DNA of 64,000 bases. It comes from Streptomyces tauricus. GTDB taxonomy: Bacteria; Actinomycetota; Actinomycetes; Streptomycetales; Streptomycetaceae. The translations under genes and the position numbers were made by a program. Positions 15,445 to 23,409 of this stretch are shown here, piece after piece. The stretch spans positions 62,001 to 126,000 of the forward strand of contig NZ_BMVY01000002.1 of NCBI RefSeq assembly GCF_014650955.1. Reading direction: 5' to 3'. The notes under the pieces were generated by a model, which worked only from the letters and a program-made list of their open reading frames with translations, was not told where the DNA came from and made no database searches. Every line of letters starts with the position of its first letter. Within the stretch, counting starts at the first letter, position 1.

Positions 15445-15765
15445 TTACTGGTTCTGCGGCGGCAGCGCTGCGACGAAGGGGTGGTCGCGCTCGATGAGTC
15501 CCAGCTTGCTGGCGCCACCGGGCGAGCCGAGCTCGTCGAAGAACTCGACGTTCGCCTTGTAGTAGTCCTTCCACTCCTCCGGAGTGTCGTCCTCGTAGAA
15601 GATCGCCTCGACCGGGCAGACCGGCTCACAGGCACCACAGTCGACGCATTCGTCCGGGTGGATGTACAAGGACCGGGAGCCCTCGTAGATGCAGTCGACC
15701 GGGCACTCCTCGATGCACGCCTTGTCCTTGACGTCGACACAAGGCTGCGCGATGACGTAGGTCAC
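15445..15765 (-). CDS. fdxA: 7Fe ferredoxin (3Fe-4S/4Fe-4S)
   Basis: A 106-residue electron carrier of the FdxA/FdxC type. The eight cluster cysteines are all present: Cys9, Cys17, Cys21 and Cys25 in the first half, and Cys40, Cys43, Cys46 and Cys50 in the second (ECVDCGACEPVC). The Cys-x7-Cys-x3-Cys spacing marks a 3Fe-4S plus a 4Fe-4S cluster. The C-terminal half (EEWKDYYKANVEFFDELG) is the standard actinobacterial tail. GTG 15765 follows GAGGAGG with an eight- to nine-base spacer. Monocistronic by the hairpin downstream, although it precedes dapC on the same strand. Confidence 0.95.
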   Translation of the reverse strand: MTYVIAQPCVDVKDKACIEECPVDCIYEGSRSLYIHPDECVDCGACEPVCPVEAIFYEDDTPEEWKDYYKANVEFFDELGSPGGASKLGLIERDHPFVAALPPQNQ

Positions 15766-15906
15766 GCTGTCGTTCCTCCTCGATAGGGCGCTGGCGAGCC
15801 GTCTTCAGGCTCCGCCACCTGGCGCGCGGGAGCGCGGCGTCGTCGATGCCCGCACCTAGTATCTCCGTTCTTGGGCATGATCCGAACAGGAGGGTTGGAC
15901 TGAGCT

Positions 15907-16932
15907 GTGGATTTCTCACCACACTTCCGGCTTGAGGTCCGTGTCACCCCCGCTGACGTGGGCAAACGCATCTCGGTGCGACGGTTGCGCGAAGGGGCCC
16001 CCGAGGGTGAGAAGTTCACCGACACGGTCGGTGTTCTCACATCATGGGACGACGGTGTGCTGCTGATCACACGCCGGTCCGGCGAAAGTGTCCGCATTCC
16101 GGAATCGACGCTGGTGGCGGGCAAGGTCGTCCCCTCCGCGCCGGCCCGCAGACGGGGCCCCGCGGCCTCGTACGAGGAACTGGCGCGGGTCTCCGCACGG
16201 GCCTGGCAGCCGGTGGAGCGGGAACGGCTCGGTGAGTGGGAGCTGCGGGCCGCGTCCGGTTTCACGCGGCGCGCCAACTCGGTACTGCCCCTCGGCGACC
16301 CGGGCGTGCCGCTGGACGAGGCGCTGTCACTCGTACGGAAGTGGTACGCGGCTCGCGGGCTGCCCGCCTACACGCAGACCGCCACGGGCGCCCAGGGCAC
16401 GCAGGAGCCGCTGTGCGCGGAGCTGGAGGCGCGGGGGTGGGTGCGTGAGGTGTCCGCGGAGCTGTGGACGGGCGCGCTGGCGCCGTTGGCGGACCTCCCG
16501 GACTCCGGCCCCGGTCCCGGTCCCGGTCCCGAGCGGACGGTCGTGCTGTCGCGCGAGGCCGACGAGGGGTGGCTGGGGCGTTACCAGCGCAAGGGCGTGA
16601 GCGAGGTGGCGCTGAAGGTGCTGGGCAGCGGCCCCTCGGTGTGGTTCGCGACCGTGCCCGGCGGCGAGCCGGGTGTGCCCGCGGCGATCGGGCGCTGTGT
16701 GGTCGACGGCCGCTGGGCCGGGTTCGCCGCGGTGGAGGTGGACCCCGCGCTGCGCCGCCAGGGTCTCGCCACCACGGTCATGACGGCCCTCGCCCGCCGG
16801 GCCCTGACCGAGGGCGCCTCGGCCGCCTGGCTCCAGGTGGAGACGGACAACGAGGGAGCACGGTCCCTCTACACCCGCCTGGACTTCACCCCCCACCACA
16901 CCTACCACCACTACCGAGCGCCGACTCCGTAA
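15907..16932 (+). CDS. GNAT-family N-acetyltransferase with N-terminal small domain
   Basis: A 341-residue protein. Residues 1-70 form a small beta-rich domain (RLEVRVTPADVGKRISVRRL, then DGVLLITRRSGESVRI). The middle is a probable degenerate GNAT half (ANSVLPLGDPGVPLDEALSL). The C-terminal domain at about 205-340 holds the acetyl-CoA loop in VEVDPALRRQGLATTVMTAL and ends ARSLYTRLDFTPHHTYHHY. A Gly-Pro repeat linker (GPGPGPGP) separates the halves. The tandem-GNAT plan recalls mycothiol synthase MshD, but nothing proves that substrate. GTG 15907 lies 13 bases after GGAGG; a TAGTAT box at 15856 could be the -10. Divergent from the ferredoxin gene. Confidence 0.82.
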   Translation: MDFSPHFRLEVRVTPADVGKRISVRRLREGAPEGEKFTDTVGVLTSWDDGVLLITRRSGESVRIPESTLVAGKVVPSAPARRRGPAASYEELARVSARAWQPVERERLGEWELRAASGFTRRANSVLPLGDPGVPLDEALSLVRKWYAARGLPAYTQTATGAQGTQEPLCAELEARGWVREVSAELWTGALAPLADLPDSGPGPGPGPERTVVLSREADEGWLGRYQRKGVSEVALKVLGSGPSVWFATVPGGEPGVPAAIGRCVVDGRWAGFAAVEVDPALRRQGLATTVMTALARRALTEGASAAWLQVETDNEGARSLYTRLDFTPHHTYHHYRAPTP

Positions 16933-16995
16933 GGGGCCGCCATGTCAGCCGCGGACACACCTTCCCCCGACAACAGGCCCGCACCACCACCCACC

Positions 16996-17095
16996 AGGGG
17001 CGCGGGGAACTGCGCAACCAGCACCCACACCCCCTCACCCGACAACATCCCGCACCCGGACCCCGAAAGGGGCGCGGGGAACGGCGCAACCAGCA
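16996..17095. repeat. two copies of the AGGGGCGCGGGGAAC intergenic repeat
   Basis: Two direct copies at 16996 and 17068 (72 bases apart) of AGGGGCGCGGGGAACTGCGC followed by AACCAGCA, with one small difference. The same motif, in both orientations, forms the array at 37.1-37.6 kb and occurs near 7.75, 13.9 and 49.8 kb. The remaining gap 16933-17168 has a possible leaderless-type -10 (GGTATC) before GTG 17148. Confidence 0.8.
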
Positions 17096-17168
17096 TTCGC
17101 ACCGCCGCACCCGCCCCCGCCCACCCCACGGACAGGTATCGATCGGCGTGAAAGGGCACGAAGCAGCT

Positions 17169-18020
17169 ATGCGTCCACTCCAACCCCCCGAACCGGCGCG
17201 AAGCGCCGAATGGCGGCGGCGGTTCGGCGAAGAGGCACGAGCCGAGCGCCCCGACCTGTCGGCCCTGTGCCTGCTGGTGGGCGCCCAGGCGGACGGGGAA
17301 CTGACCGAGGCCGGCATGGACGCGGCCCAGATCGAGCTGGACCGGCTGGCCGGAGAGCTGCCGTTCCGCCCCGGCGGCCCCCGGTCCTGGGCCACGGCGC
17401 TCTCCGAGCACCTCGGCGGCGGCCTCGGGTTCCGCGGTACGCCCGGCGACTACCAGCGTCTGGAGTCCTCGCTCCTGGACAAGGTGCTGAGAAGGCGCCG
17501 CGGACTGCCCATCCTGCTGTCGGTGGTGTGGATGGAGGTCGCGAGAAGGGCCGGGGCGCCCGTCTACGGGGTCGCCCTGCCCGGTCACTTCGTCGTCGGC
17601 TTCGGACCGCCCGAGCAGCAGGTCCTCGTCGACCCCTTCGTCGGCGGCCGGGTACTGACCGGCACCGACACGGAACTGCTGGTGGCCGGTGCCACCGGCT
17701 CCCCCCTCGATCCGTCCATGCTCACGCCCGCCGATCCGCTCGACGTCGTCCTGCGCATCCTCAACAACATCCGCGCCTGGTCCGCCGCCCGCCCCGAACG
17801 CTCCGACGTGGCCCTCTGGGCGGTCGATCTCGCCCTCCTGCTGCCCTCGCACCCGGCCCGTCTGCGCTACGAGCGCGCCCAGCTCCTCGTGCAGCGCGGC
17901 GACTTCCTCACTGGCGCCACCGAACTCGACGCGTACGCGGAGATCGTGGCCGCCGTCGACGAACCGGCGGCGGCCCGCGTACGCAGCCAGGCCCACGCGG
18001 CCCGCGCGATGCTCAACTGA
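17169..18020 (+). CDS. SirB1-type transglutaminase-like protein
   Basis: A 283-residue cytosolic protein of the SirB1/transglutaminase-like group with a tetratricopeptide-like C-terminus. Recognisable parts are LDKVLRRRRGLPILLSVVWM, then VYGVALPGHFVVGF and VLVDPFVGGRVL, the usual core around a His and Asp. The catalytic Cys of true transglutaminases is not evident in the LPILLSVVWMEVARR helix, so it may be non-enzymatic. The C-terminal third (about 200-283) has alternating helices. ATG 17169 is weakly supported; GTG 17148, seven codons earlier, could be a leaderless start. Confidence 0.8.
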   Translation: MRPLQPPEPARSAEWRRRFGEEARAERPDLSALCLLVGAQADGELTEAGMDAAQIELDRLAGELPFRPGGPRSWATALSEHLGGGLGFRGTPGDYQRLESSLLDKVLRRRRGLPILLSVVWMEVARRAGAPVYGVALPGHFVVGFGPPEQQVLVDPFVGGRVLTGTDTELLVAGATGSPLDPSMLTPADPLDVVLRILNNIRAWSAARPERSDVALWAVDLALLLPSHPARLRYERAQLLVQRGDFLTGATELDAYAEIVAAVDEPAAARVRSQAHAARAMLN

Positions 18021-18034
18021 CCCCGGCGGGCCGT

Positions 18035-18886
18035 TCAGGACTCCGTGGCGGCCAGTTCCGCGAGCGTCTGAGCCACGGACCTGAAGAAGGCGGCGTACGC
18101 CCGCGCGCTGCACGGCAGTTCCGGGTTCCAGGACGCCACGGTCGCGGCGGAGGCCAGGGCGCGCCAGGCCGGTACGGACTCCAGCTCCGCGACCGGGACG
18201 GCGTTCCCGCGGACGTCCGCGAGGACCAGGTCGGGGGCCAGTTGAACGGCCCGGTCCCAGGTGGTCGTGGACCAGTTCGCGCCGCCCTCGCCCGGGTCGG
18301 TCAACTCCACTCCCAGGTCGGCCAGATGCCGCAGTTCGGGCCAGGCCCGGGGGCGGGCGAGGTGCACCTGTCCGGGCCCGGCGGCCGACAGCGCGAGGAC
18401 CTTGAGCGGCACCGGGGCCACCGCCCGTACGGCGTCCTGCGCGGCGGCCAACTCGTGCTCGCGCCCGGCCGGTTCACCGCCGAGGGCGCCGGCGAGTTCG
18501 GCGAAGCGCGCCAGGACGCGGGGCAGCGAGGTGTCGGCGCCGACCGCGAGGGCGAGTACCGGCGCGCCCGCCCGTTCGGCCGCCGGCTCCGTGACCGCGT
18601 ACGGCTTCTTTCCGTCGTAGGTGACGTCGACGACCAGGTCGGGCCGCACGGAACCCACCGTCGCGTGGTCGAGGCTTCTGCCCGCACCCAGGTACGGGAC
18701 GTCCGCGAGGGAGCCGGACTTGGCGCGGTCGGGCTCGTCGCCGTCGTGTCCGGATCCGTACACCGCGACGGGCCGCACCCCCAGGTCCCACAGGCCCGCG
18801 CCCGCACGGACGTACGCGGCGACGCGCTCGGGTCGTGCGGCGAGCCGCACCGTGATTCCCCGGTCGTCCGTGAAGTCCCAGCCCAT
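18035..18886 (-). CDS. FecB/BtuF-like substrate-binding-fold protein without signal peptide
   Basis: A 283-residue protein related to periplasmic-binding proteins of iron-siderophore and B12 importers: GITVRLAARPERVAAY, SVRPDLVVDVTYDGKK and WDRAVQLAPDLVLADVRG match the two-lobe TroA/FecB fold. It starts MGWDFTDDRGI, with no Sec or Tat signal and no lipobox Cys. The ATG at 18886 has AGGTG upstream, and the frame further up reads into Arg-rich sequence without a signal. No permease or ATPase gene is adjacent. It could be a cytosolic ligand-binding protein or be delivered some other way. Convergent with the SirB1-like gene, separated by only 14 bases. Confidence 0.78.
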   Translation of the reverse strand: MGWDFTDDRGITVRLAARPERVAAYVRAGAGLWDLGVRPVAVYGSGHDGDEPDRAKSGSLADVPYLGAGRSLDHATVGSVRPDLVVDVTYDGKKPYAVTEPAAERAGAPVLALAVGADTSLPRVLARFAELAGALGGEPAGREHELAAAQDAVRAVAPVPLKVLALSAAGPGQVHLARPRAWPELRHLADLGVELTDPGEGGANWSTTTWDRAVQLAPDLVLADVRGNAVPVAELESVPAWRALASAATVASWNPELPCSARAYAAFFRSVAQTLAELAATES

Positions 18887-18965
18887 ACGGCACCTGTTCC
18901 CCTTCGGCGCCCGCCCGGCGCGGCCACTCGGGCAACGATGGGGCGGGCATTCGAACGGGACAAGA

Positions 18966-18991
18966 GGGCACCCGGCCATCACCGGGTGCCC
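18966..18991 (-). terminator. hairpin terminator after peptidoglycan-binding gene
   Basis: GGGCACCCGG and CCGGGTGCCC form a perfect 10-bp stem around CCATCA, starting nine bases after the stop codon of the gene at 19000-21420. Confidence 0.85.
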
Positions 18992-18999
18992 CGCAGCCG

Positions 19000-21420
19000 C
19001 TATGTGGGGTTGGTCTCGATCACTCCGACGCGGTCCGTCGCCGTCTTGCCGAGGAGTGCCTGGCGCAGTGCGCCGACCACGTCCTGCGGGGTCACGGCGG
19101 TCTTCTTGCCGTTGCCCCGGGCGATCGTCACGCCGTCGAACGCGCCGCCGTACAGCTCCTTCAGCACGGGCAGGTCGTAGTAGTCGACCAGCTTGCCGTC
19201 GGGAGTGGCCTTCACGCCGAGGAACTTCCACAGGGAGTTCTCGGGGCTGAACTGGACCACCGCGGTGCCCGCCTTGACGGTCACGAGCCCGGACATCGCG
19301 GGCTGCGCGAACTCCTTCATCATGCGGTCCACCTCGGCCTTGGAGACCTTGGGCTCCTTCGCCGTGGTGGGCACCTTCACGGGAGCCGACTTCCCGGTCT
19401 CCACCTGGGTGCGGTACGCGTCCTCGACGGCCTCCGTGGACCGGCCGATGTCGATGCCCTTGCCCGCCTTGCCGTAGACGGCGACGGCCTTGCCCGACTG
19501 GAACTTGATCGTGCCCTCGGTCGCCGAACCGGAACCGCCCGCGGCGCCTTCCAGGGCGGCGGCCAGCTTCTCCTCGTCGACGGGCATGACGGGGGCGACG
19601 ACCCGCTGGTTGCCGAACAGCGAGCCGACCACCGAGACGGGGTTGTAGTCGCTGCCCGCGGCGGCCCGCACCGTGGCCTGGGTGTCGAGCTGGAGCCCGG
19701 CCTGGTCCGGCTTGAGCGCGACGGTGTCGCCCTCGACCGAGAGCTGCAGCGGCTTGGCGGCCGACGCCTTGAAGGCGTCGTCGAGCTTCTGGACGGCCTC
19801 GTCGCGCGTACCGCCGCCGATGTCCACTCCGAGCACGCTGGTGCCCTTGGGGACGTCGGAGTGGTTCATGAGCAGTCCGGCGCCGTACGCGATCCCGCCG
19901 AGGGTCACCACGCCGGTGACCAGGAGAACCAGCTTGTTGCGGCCCTTTTTCTTCTTGGGGCGCGCGGCGGCGGGCGCGGCCGGTGAGACCGGTTCCGGCA
20001 GCTTCGGGGGCTGGTGCGGGAGCGGTCCGTCGGTGTGCGCGCCCGGTCCGAACGGCGAGTTCGGGGCGGGGGGCACGACGGGGATGCCGCTGGTGAGGGT
20101 GTGCCCGGAGACGTTCTCACCGGCGCCGCCGTAGCCCGGCGCGCCCGGTTCGGGCGCGGGGACCTGCGGGGTGAGGATCGCGGTGTCGTCGCTCAGCCCG
20201 CCGCCGGGACGGCCGGCCCCCGCGGGGGCACCGGAGAAGGCGGACCCGCTCTGGGCCCCCTTGCCGCCGGGGAAGCCCGTGTCCGGGGCGCCGGGAGTAC
20301 CCGGGCCACCGGGGGCGCGGTGACTGCCGGGGCCGCCGATCCCCGCGGGCGCGCCGGGGTTGCCGACATTCCCGGGTGCGCCCTGACCGCCGGGAGCACG
20401 GTGGCCGCCGGAGCCGGCGGGAGCGCCGGGACCGCCGGGGGCACGGTGACCACCGGGGCCGCCCTGGCCGCCGGGAGCACCGGGGCCGCCGGGGAAGCCC
20501 TGGCCGCCGGGGGCCGCCAGGGGCGTGTCGCCGCTGGCCGGGCCGCCGGTCGGGCCCGAGGGCCCACGCTGGGCGCCCTGGCCGTTCTGGCCGCCCTGAC
20601 CACCCTGGCTGCCGTCGGCGAAGTACGGGAGTCCGTCGTGGCGCGGTTCGGCCCCGCCGTTGTCGCCCGCCGGGGAGCCCGTCGGATACGGCGATCCGCC
20701 CGGCCCGGTGCCCAGCGGCCCCGCCGCCAGCGCCCGGGAGACGTCGAAGGAGCCGGTACCGCCGCCGTGGCCGGGGGCCACCGGTCCGGTGCCGCCCGCG
20801 CCGGGCAGCCCCGCGCCGTTGGTACCGCCGCCGGGCCGGGCCGCGGGTGTGCCGGGACCGCCGGGCCGGGCCGCGGGTGTGCCGGAGGGGCCAACTCCCC
20901 CACCGGCACCCGCTGCCGGGCCCTGGGCGTTCGAACCGGCGGCCATACCCGCGCCGTTGGCGTTGCCGGCGGCCGGGCCGCCCTTCGGCGCACCGGCCTT
21001 GCGCGGGGCGAACCAGTCGCTCCGCTTCTCCTCGGCGCCACCACCGCCACCGGCACCACCGGCGCCGGGCATGGGGTGGGACCCCGTGTCGGAGTCCACT
21101 GGCCCGCCCGGACCGGTGGCCGGGTGGGCGTCAGGGGCGGCGGACCGGGACGCACCTGTGGCGTCGGAGGACTCCCCGTTGGCCACGGGTGTGCGCACGA
21201 CGACCGGCGGGATCGGCCGGGATCCGGGGATGTTGATGCGGATCCGCGTCGTCAGCGTGGTCTCGGTCTTGGGCTGTTCCGGCCGGTCACCGGCACTGCG
21301 CCCCGCGTCGGCGGCGCCGTCGGAAGCCATCGGCGTTCCGTACGGCGGAGTCCCCGACGGGTATGCGGTTCCCCCGCGCCCGTTGGGCCCGGAGGACGAA
21401 CTGTCAGTTTCACGACTCAA
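19000..21420 (-). CDS. membrane protein with collagen-like region and peptidoglycan-binding (YoaR/VanW-type) domain
   Basis: An 806-residue protein read from TTG 21420, which has AGGAG seven bases upstream. The long N-terminal part (about 1-490) is low-complexity. At about 270-400 it becomes a Gly-x-y collagen-like stretch (GGPGAPGGQGGPGGHRAPGG and similar). A Lys-rich KKKKGRNK precedes a single membrane helix at about 493-518 (LVLLVTGVVTLGGIAYGAGL). The outside C-terminal 280 residues contain VLGVDIGGGTRDEAVQKLDD and a GKAVAVYGKAGKGIDI block, typical of PG_binding_4 domains near VanW proteins. It probably touches the cell wall. Positive charges before the helix put the collagen-like part inside the cell by the positive-inside rule. 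It is downstream of the mshB pair on the same strand. Confidence 0.85.
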   Translation of the reverse strand: MSRETDSSSSGPNGRGGTAYPSGTPPYGTPMASDGAADAGRSAGDRPEQPKTETTLTTRIRINIPGSRPIPPVVVRTPVANGESSDATGASRSAAPDAHPATGPGGPVDSDTGSHPMPGAGGAGGGGGAEEKRSDWFAPRKAGAPKGGPAAGNANGAGMAAGSNAQGPAAGAGGGVGPSGTPAARPGGPGTPAARPGGGTNGAGLPGAGGTGPVAPGHGGGTGSFDVSRALAAGPLGTGPGGSPYPTGSPAGDNGGAEPRHDGLPYFADGSQGGQGGQNGQGAQRGPSGPTGGPASGDTPLAAPGGQGFPGGPGAPGGQGGPGGHRAPGGPGAPAGSGGHRAPGGQGAPGNVGNPGAPAGIGGPGSHRAPGGPGTPGAPDTGFPGGKGAQSGSAFSGAPAGAGRPGGGLSDDTAILTPQVPAPEPGAPGYGGAGENVSGHTLTSGIPVVPPAPNSPFGPGAHTDGPLPHQPPKLPEPVSPAAPAAARPKKKKGRNKLVLLVTGVVTLGGIAYGAGLLMNHSDVPKGTSVLGVDIGGGTRDEAVQKLDDAFKASAAKPLQLSVEGDTVALKPDQAGLQLDTQATVRAAAGSDYNPVSVVGSLFGNQRVVAPVMPVDEEKLAAALEGAAGGSGSATEGTIKFQSGKAVAVYGKAGKGIDIGRSTEAVEDAYRTQVETGKSAPVKVPTTAKEPKVSKAEVDRMMKEFAQPAMSGLVTVKAGTAVVQFSPENSLWKFLGVKATPDGKLVDYYDLPVLKELYGGAFDGVTIARGNGKKTAVTPQDVVGALRQALLGKTATDRVGVIETNPT

Positions 21421-21586
21421 GGCAGGTTCTCCTGGTTGGCTCCACCGCCCGGTTACTCGACCTCGACCTCGATTCGGGCGGCTCGGCGGCGCGCTCCACC
21501 ATACTGGCCACTTGTCTCCCCCATTTTGCGGCCGTCGGGGAAACCCACACCGGACGTGCACCTGCGCGCAGTGGCGAAGTGGTACG

Positions 21587-22042
21587 TCACTTCCCAAGTC
21601 GGGCGGCGGCGCCGCCCGGTTGCCGTCCCTGGCCAAGGGTGGCGCACATCACAGCCACGGCCATACCGCCGAGCAGGAAGAGGTAGGAGCCCGCTCCCGC
21701 GGCGAAGAGGAAGTCGCCCTCGGGGCGGCTGGCGGTGAGCAGGACGACGGCGATCATCCAGCCGGCCGCGGGTGCGACCGCCCCCGCCCGGCCGCCGGTC
21801 GCGCGCGATCCGCCCAGGAACAGCCCCGCCGCGCCGGCCAGCGCGAGCAGCAGCCCGCCCGGGAACCAGCCCGACTGGACCAGCGCCCCGGCCACCGCGA
21901 CCACGGCGCCGAGTACGAACAGGCCCAGGTGGACGACGATCCGGAGGGCCGAGGGCGGGCGCAGGGGCTGGGCGAGCATGGCGCCCGCGTTCGACCTGTC
22001 CGCGTTCGGCCGGTCCGCGTACGACCTGTTCGCCGCGTTCAT
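21587..22042 (-). CDS. DUF6113-like integral membrane protein
   Basis: A 151-residue protein with four hydrophobic helices after a polar N-terminus: [53 protein letters not shown] and [20 protein letters not shown]. Its ATG overlaps the mshB stop codon by four bases (ATGA), so the two are translationally coupled. From memory, M. tuberculosis has a similar small membrane gene (Rv1171) straight after mshB. The pairing suggests a role tied to mycothiol or to the same compartment, but this is inference only. No catalytic motif. Confidence 0.82.
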   Translation of the reverse strand: MNAANRSYADRPNADRSNAGAMLAQPLRPPSALRIVVHLGLFVLGAVVAVAGALVQSGWFPGGLLLALAGAAGLFLGGSRATGGRAGAVAPAAGWMIAVVLLTASRPEGDFLFAAGAGSYLFLLGGMAVAVMCATLGQGRQPGGAAARLGK

Positions 22043-23001
22043 CGCGTACCGCCCTCGGTGGTTGCTTCTGTGATGTCTGCGAACGGATCCGTGATTCCCG
22101 CGAACAGATCGGTCTCCCGGCCCGGCCCTGCGCGTTCGCCGCGCACCAACTCGTAGTACTCCACGAGGAAGAGGGGCTGCGCGAGCCCGTTGGAGAGGGC
22201 GAACCACGGTTCGGCGACCTCGATCTGGGTGGCGTGCGCCCGCATCGCGGCGGCCTTGGCCGCGGCCTGGGCGGTGCCGTCGATCTCCGTGGTGACCACC
22301 GGGTCGTCCACCACGCCGGGCACGTCGTCGACCGTGGCGGAGGCGGGGAACGGCAGTTCGTCGAGGACGTCCTTCAGACGGGCGAAGCCCTCGTCGGCGA
22401 CGGAACGCGGCACGCGGTTCCAGTAGATCTTCGAGATCGTCCACGGTGCGCCGAGGTCGGCCCGGAAGTCCGGCTCCGCCGCCAGGTCGGCGGCCCGCAT
22501 CGCGACGCGGTGGGCCTGGATGTGGTCCGGGTGGCCGTATCCGCCGTCCGGGTCGTAGGTGACGAGCACATGAGGGCGTACCTCGCGGATCACCTCGACC
22601 AGGTGCGCGGCGGCCTCGTCGACGTCCGCCCGCCAGAAGCAGCGCGGGTTGTCGTTCTCGGGGAGGCCCATCATCCCGGAGTCCTCGTAGCGGCCGGGGC
22701 CGCCGAGCGAGCGGGTGTCCCGCACGCCCAGCTCGCGCATCGCCTCGGCCAGCTCCGCCAGGCGGTGCTCGCCGAGGTGTTCTCCCGACAGATGCGCGAG
22801 CCCGGGCGGGATGACCTCGCCGAGTTCGCCCCGTGTGCAGGTCACGAGGGTGACCTGGGCGCCCGTGGCCGCGTATCCGGCCATGGTGGCGCCGTTGTTG
22901 ATCGCCTCGTCGTCCGGGTGCGCGTGCACCAGGAGCAGACGCCCGGCGAAGGGGGAGGGTGGTCCCCCGGGCCGGCGGCCGGAAGAGGGCAGTTCCGTCA
23001 T
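22039..23001 (-). CDS. mshB: mycothiol biosynthesis deacetylase MshB
   Basis: Zinc enzyme that deacetylates GlcNAc-inositol, the second dedicated step of mycothiol synthesis. The 320-residue protein has the PIG-L/LmbE signature [14 protein letters not shown] with zinc ligands His28 and Asp31 and the catalytic Asp30. The third ligand is His in [15 protein letters not shown] 23001 (MTELPSSG) follows GGGTGGGG; a GTG three codons earlier is possible. It is followed by the coupled DUF6113-like gene and preceded by a 64-residue membrane protein on the same strand, 30 bases away, so the three likely form an operon. mshA, mshC and mshD are not seen in the window. Confidence 0.95.
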   Translation of the reverse strand: MTELPSSGRRPGGPPSPFAGRLLLVHAHPDDEAINNGATMAGYAATGAQVTLVTCTRGELGEVIPPGLAHLSGEHLGEHRLAELAEAMRELGVRDTRSLGGPGRYEDSGMMGLPENDNPRCFWRADVDEAAAHLVEVIREVRPHVLVTYDPDGGYGHPDHIQAHRVAMRAADLAAEPDFRADLGAPWTISKIYWNRVPRSVADEGFARLKDVLDELPFPASATVDDVPGVVDDPVVTTEIDGTAQAAAKAAAMRAHATQIEVAEPWFALSNGLAQPLFLVEYYELVRGERAGPGRETDLFAGITDPFADITEATTEGGTR

Positions 23002-23031
23002 GGACCCCACCCTACGAGGCGGGTGGTCCGG

Positions 23032-23226
23032 TCAGAACTTGATGTCCCCGATCATGCCGGCGATGTTCGTGGTCAGCTCGTTGATCGTCGGGGCGATCGT
23101 CGAGCTCGCCAGGTAGAAGCCGAGCAGGACACAGACGATGGCGTGAGGCGCCTTCAGCCCTGATTTCTTGACCAGGATGAAGACGATGATCGCCAGTAGC
23201 ACCACCGCCGAAATCGAAAGTGCCAC
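23032..23226 (-). CDS. 64-residue membrane protein
   Basis: Starts with GTG 23226 after a strong GGAGGTGAG site. It has two hydrophobic helices, ALSISAVVLLAIIVFILVKK and APHAIVCVLLGFYLASSTI, and a short tail TINELTTNIAGMIGDIKF. This is a conserved-looking small Streptomyces protein; family function unknown. It lies 30 bases upstream of mshB and could be the first gene of that operon. The tail pattern is seen in small proteins of conjugative or integrative elements, but no such element is nearby. Confidence 0.75.
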   Translation of the reverse strand: MALSISAVVLLAIIVFILVKKSGLKAPHAIVCVLLGFYLASSTIAPTINELTTNIAGMIGDIKF

Positions 23227-23409
23227 GGCGGCTCACCTCCAAAGATCCCAGGGACAACGGGGGGTGGGGTCGAACATTGGGGGGCAGCAAATGCGTACAG
23301 CAGCCAGCAGGTTGATACCCACACAGCGCTAGTGATCATAACTATTCGTGCGTGCGCATTGATCGGCGCACGGCCGCACAAGGGGGCGCATGGCCAATAT
23401 GGTCGGAGC

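Noticed and set aside
13792-15786. 664-codon plus-strand frame through the 31-bp tandem array and opposite dapC
   Set aside because: Made of repeat units and antisense sequence; no start signal and no recognisable domain.
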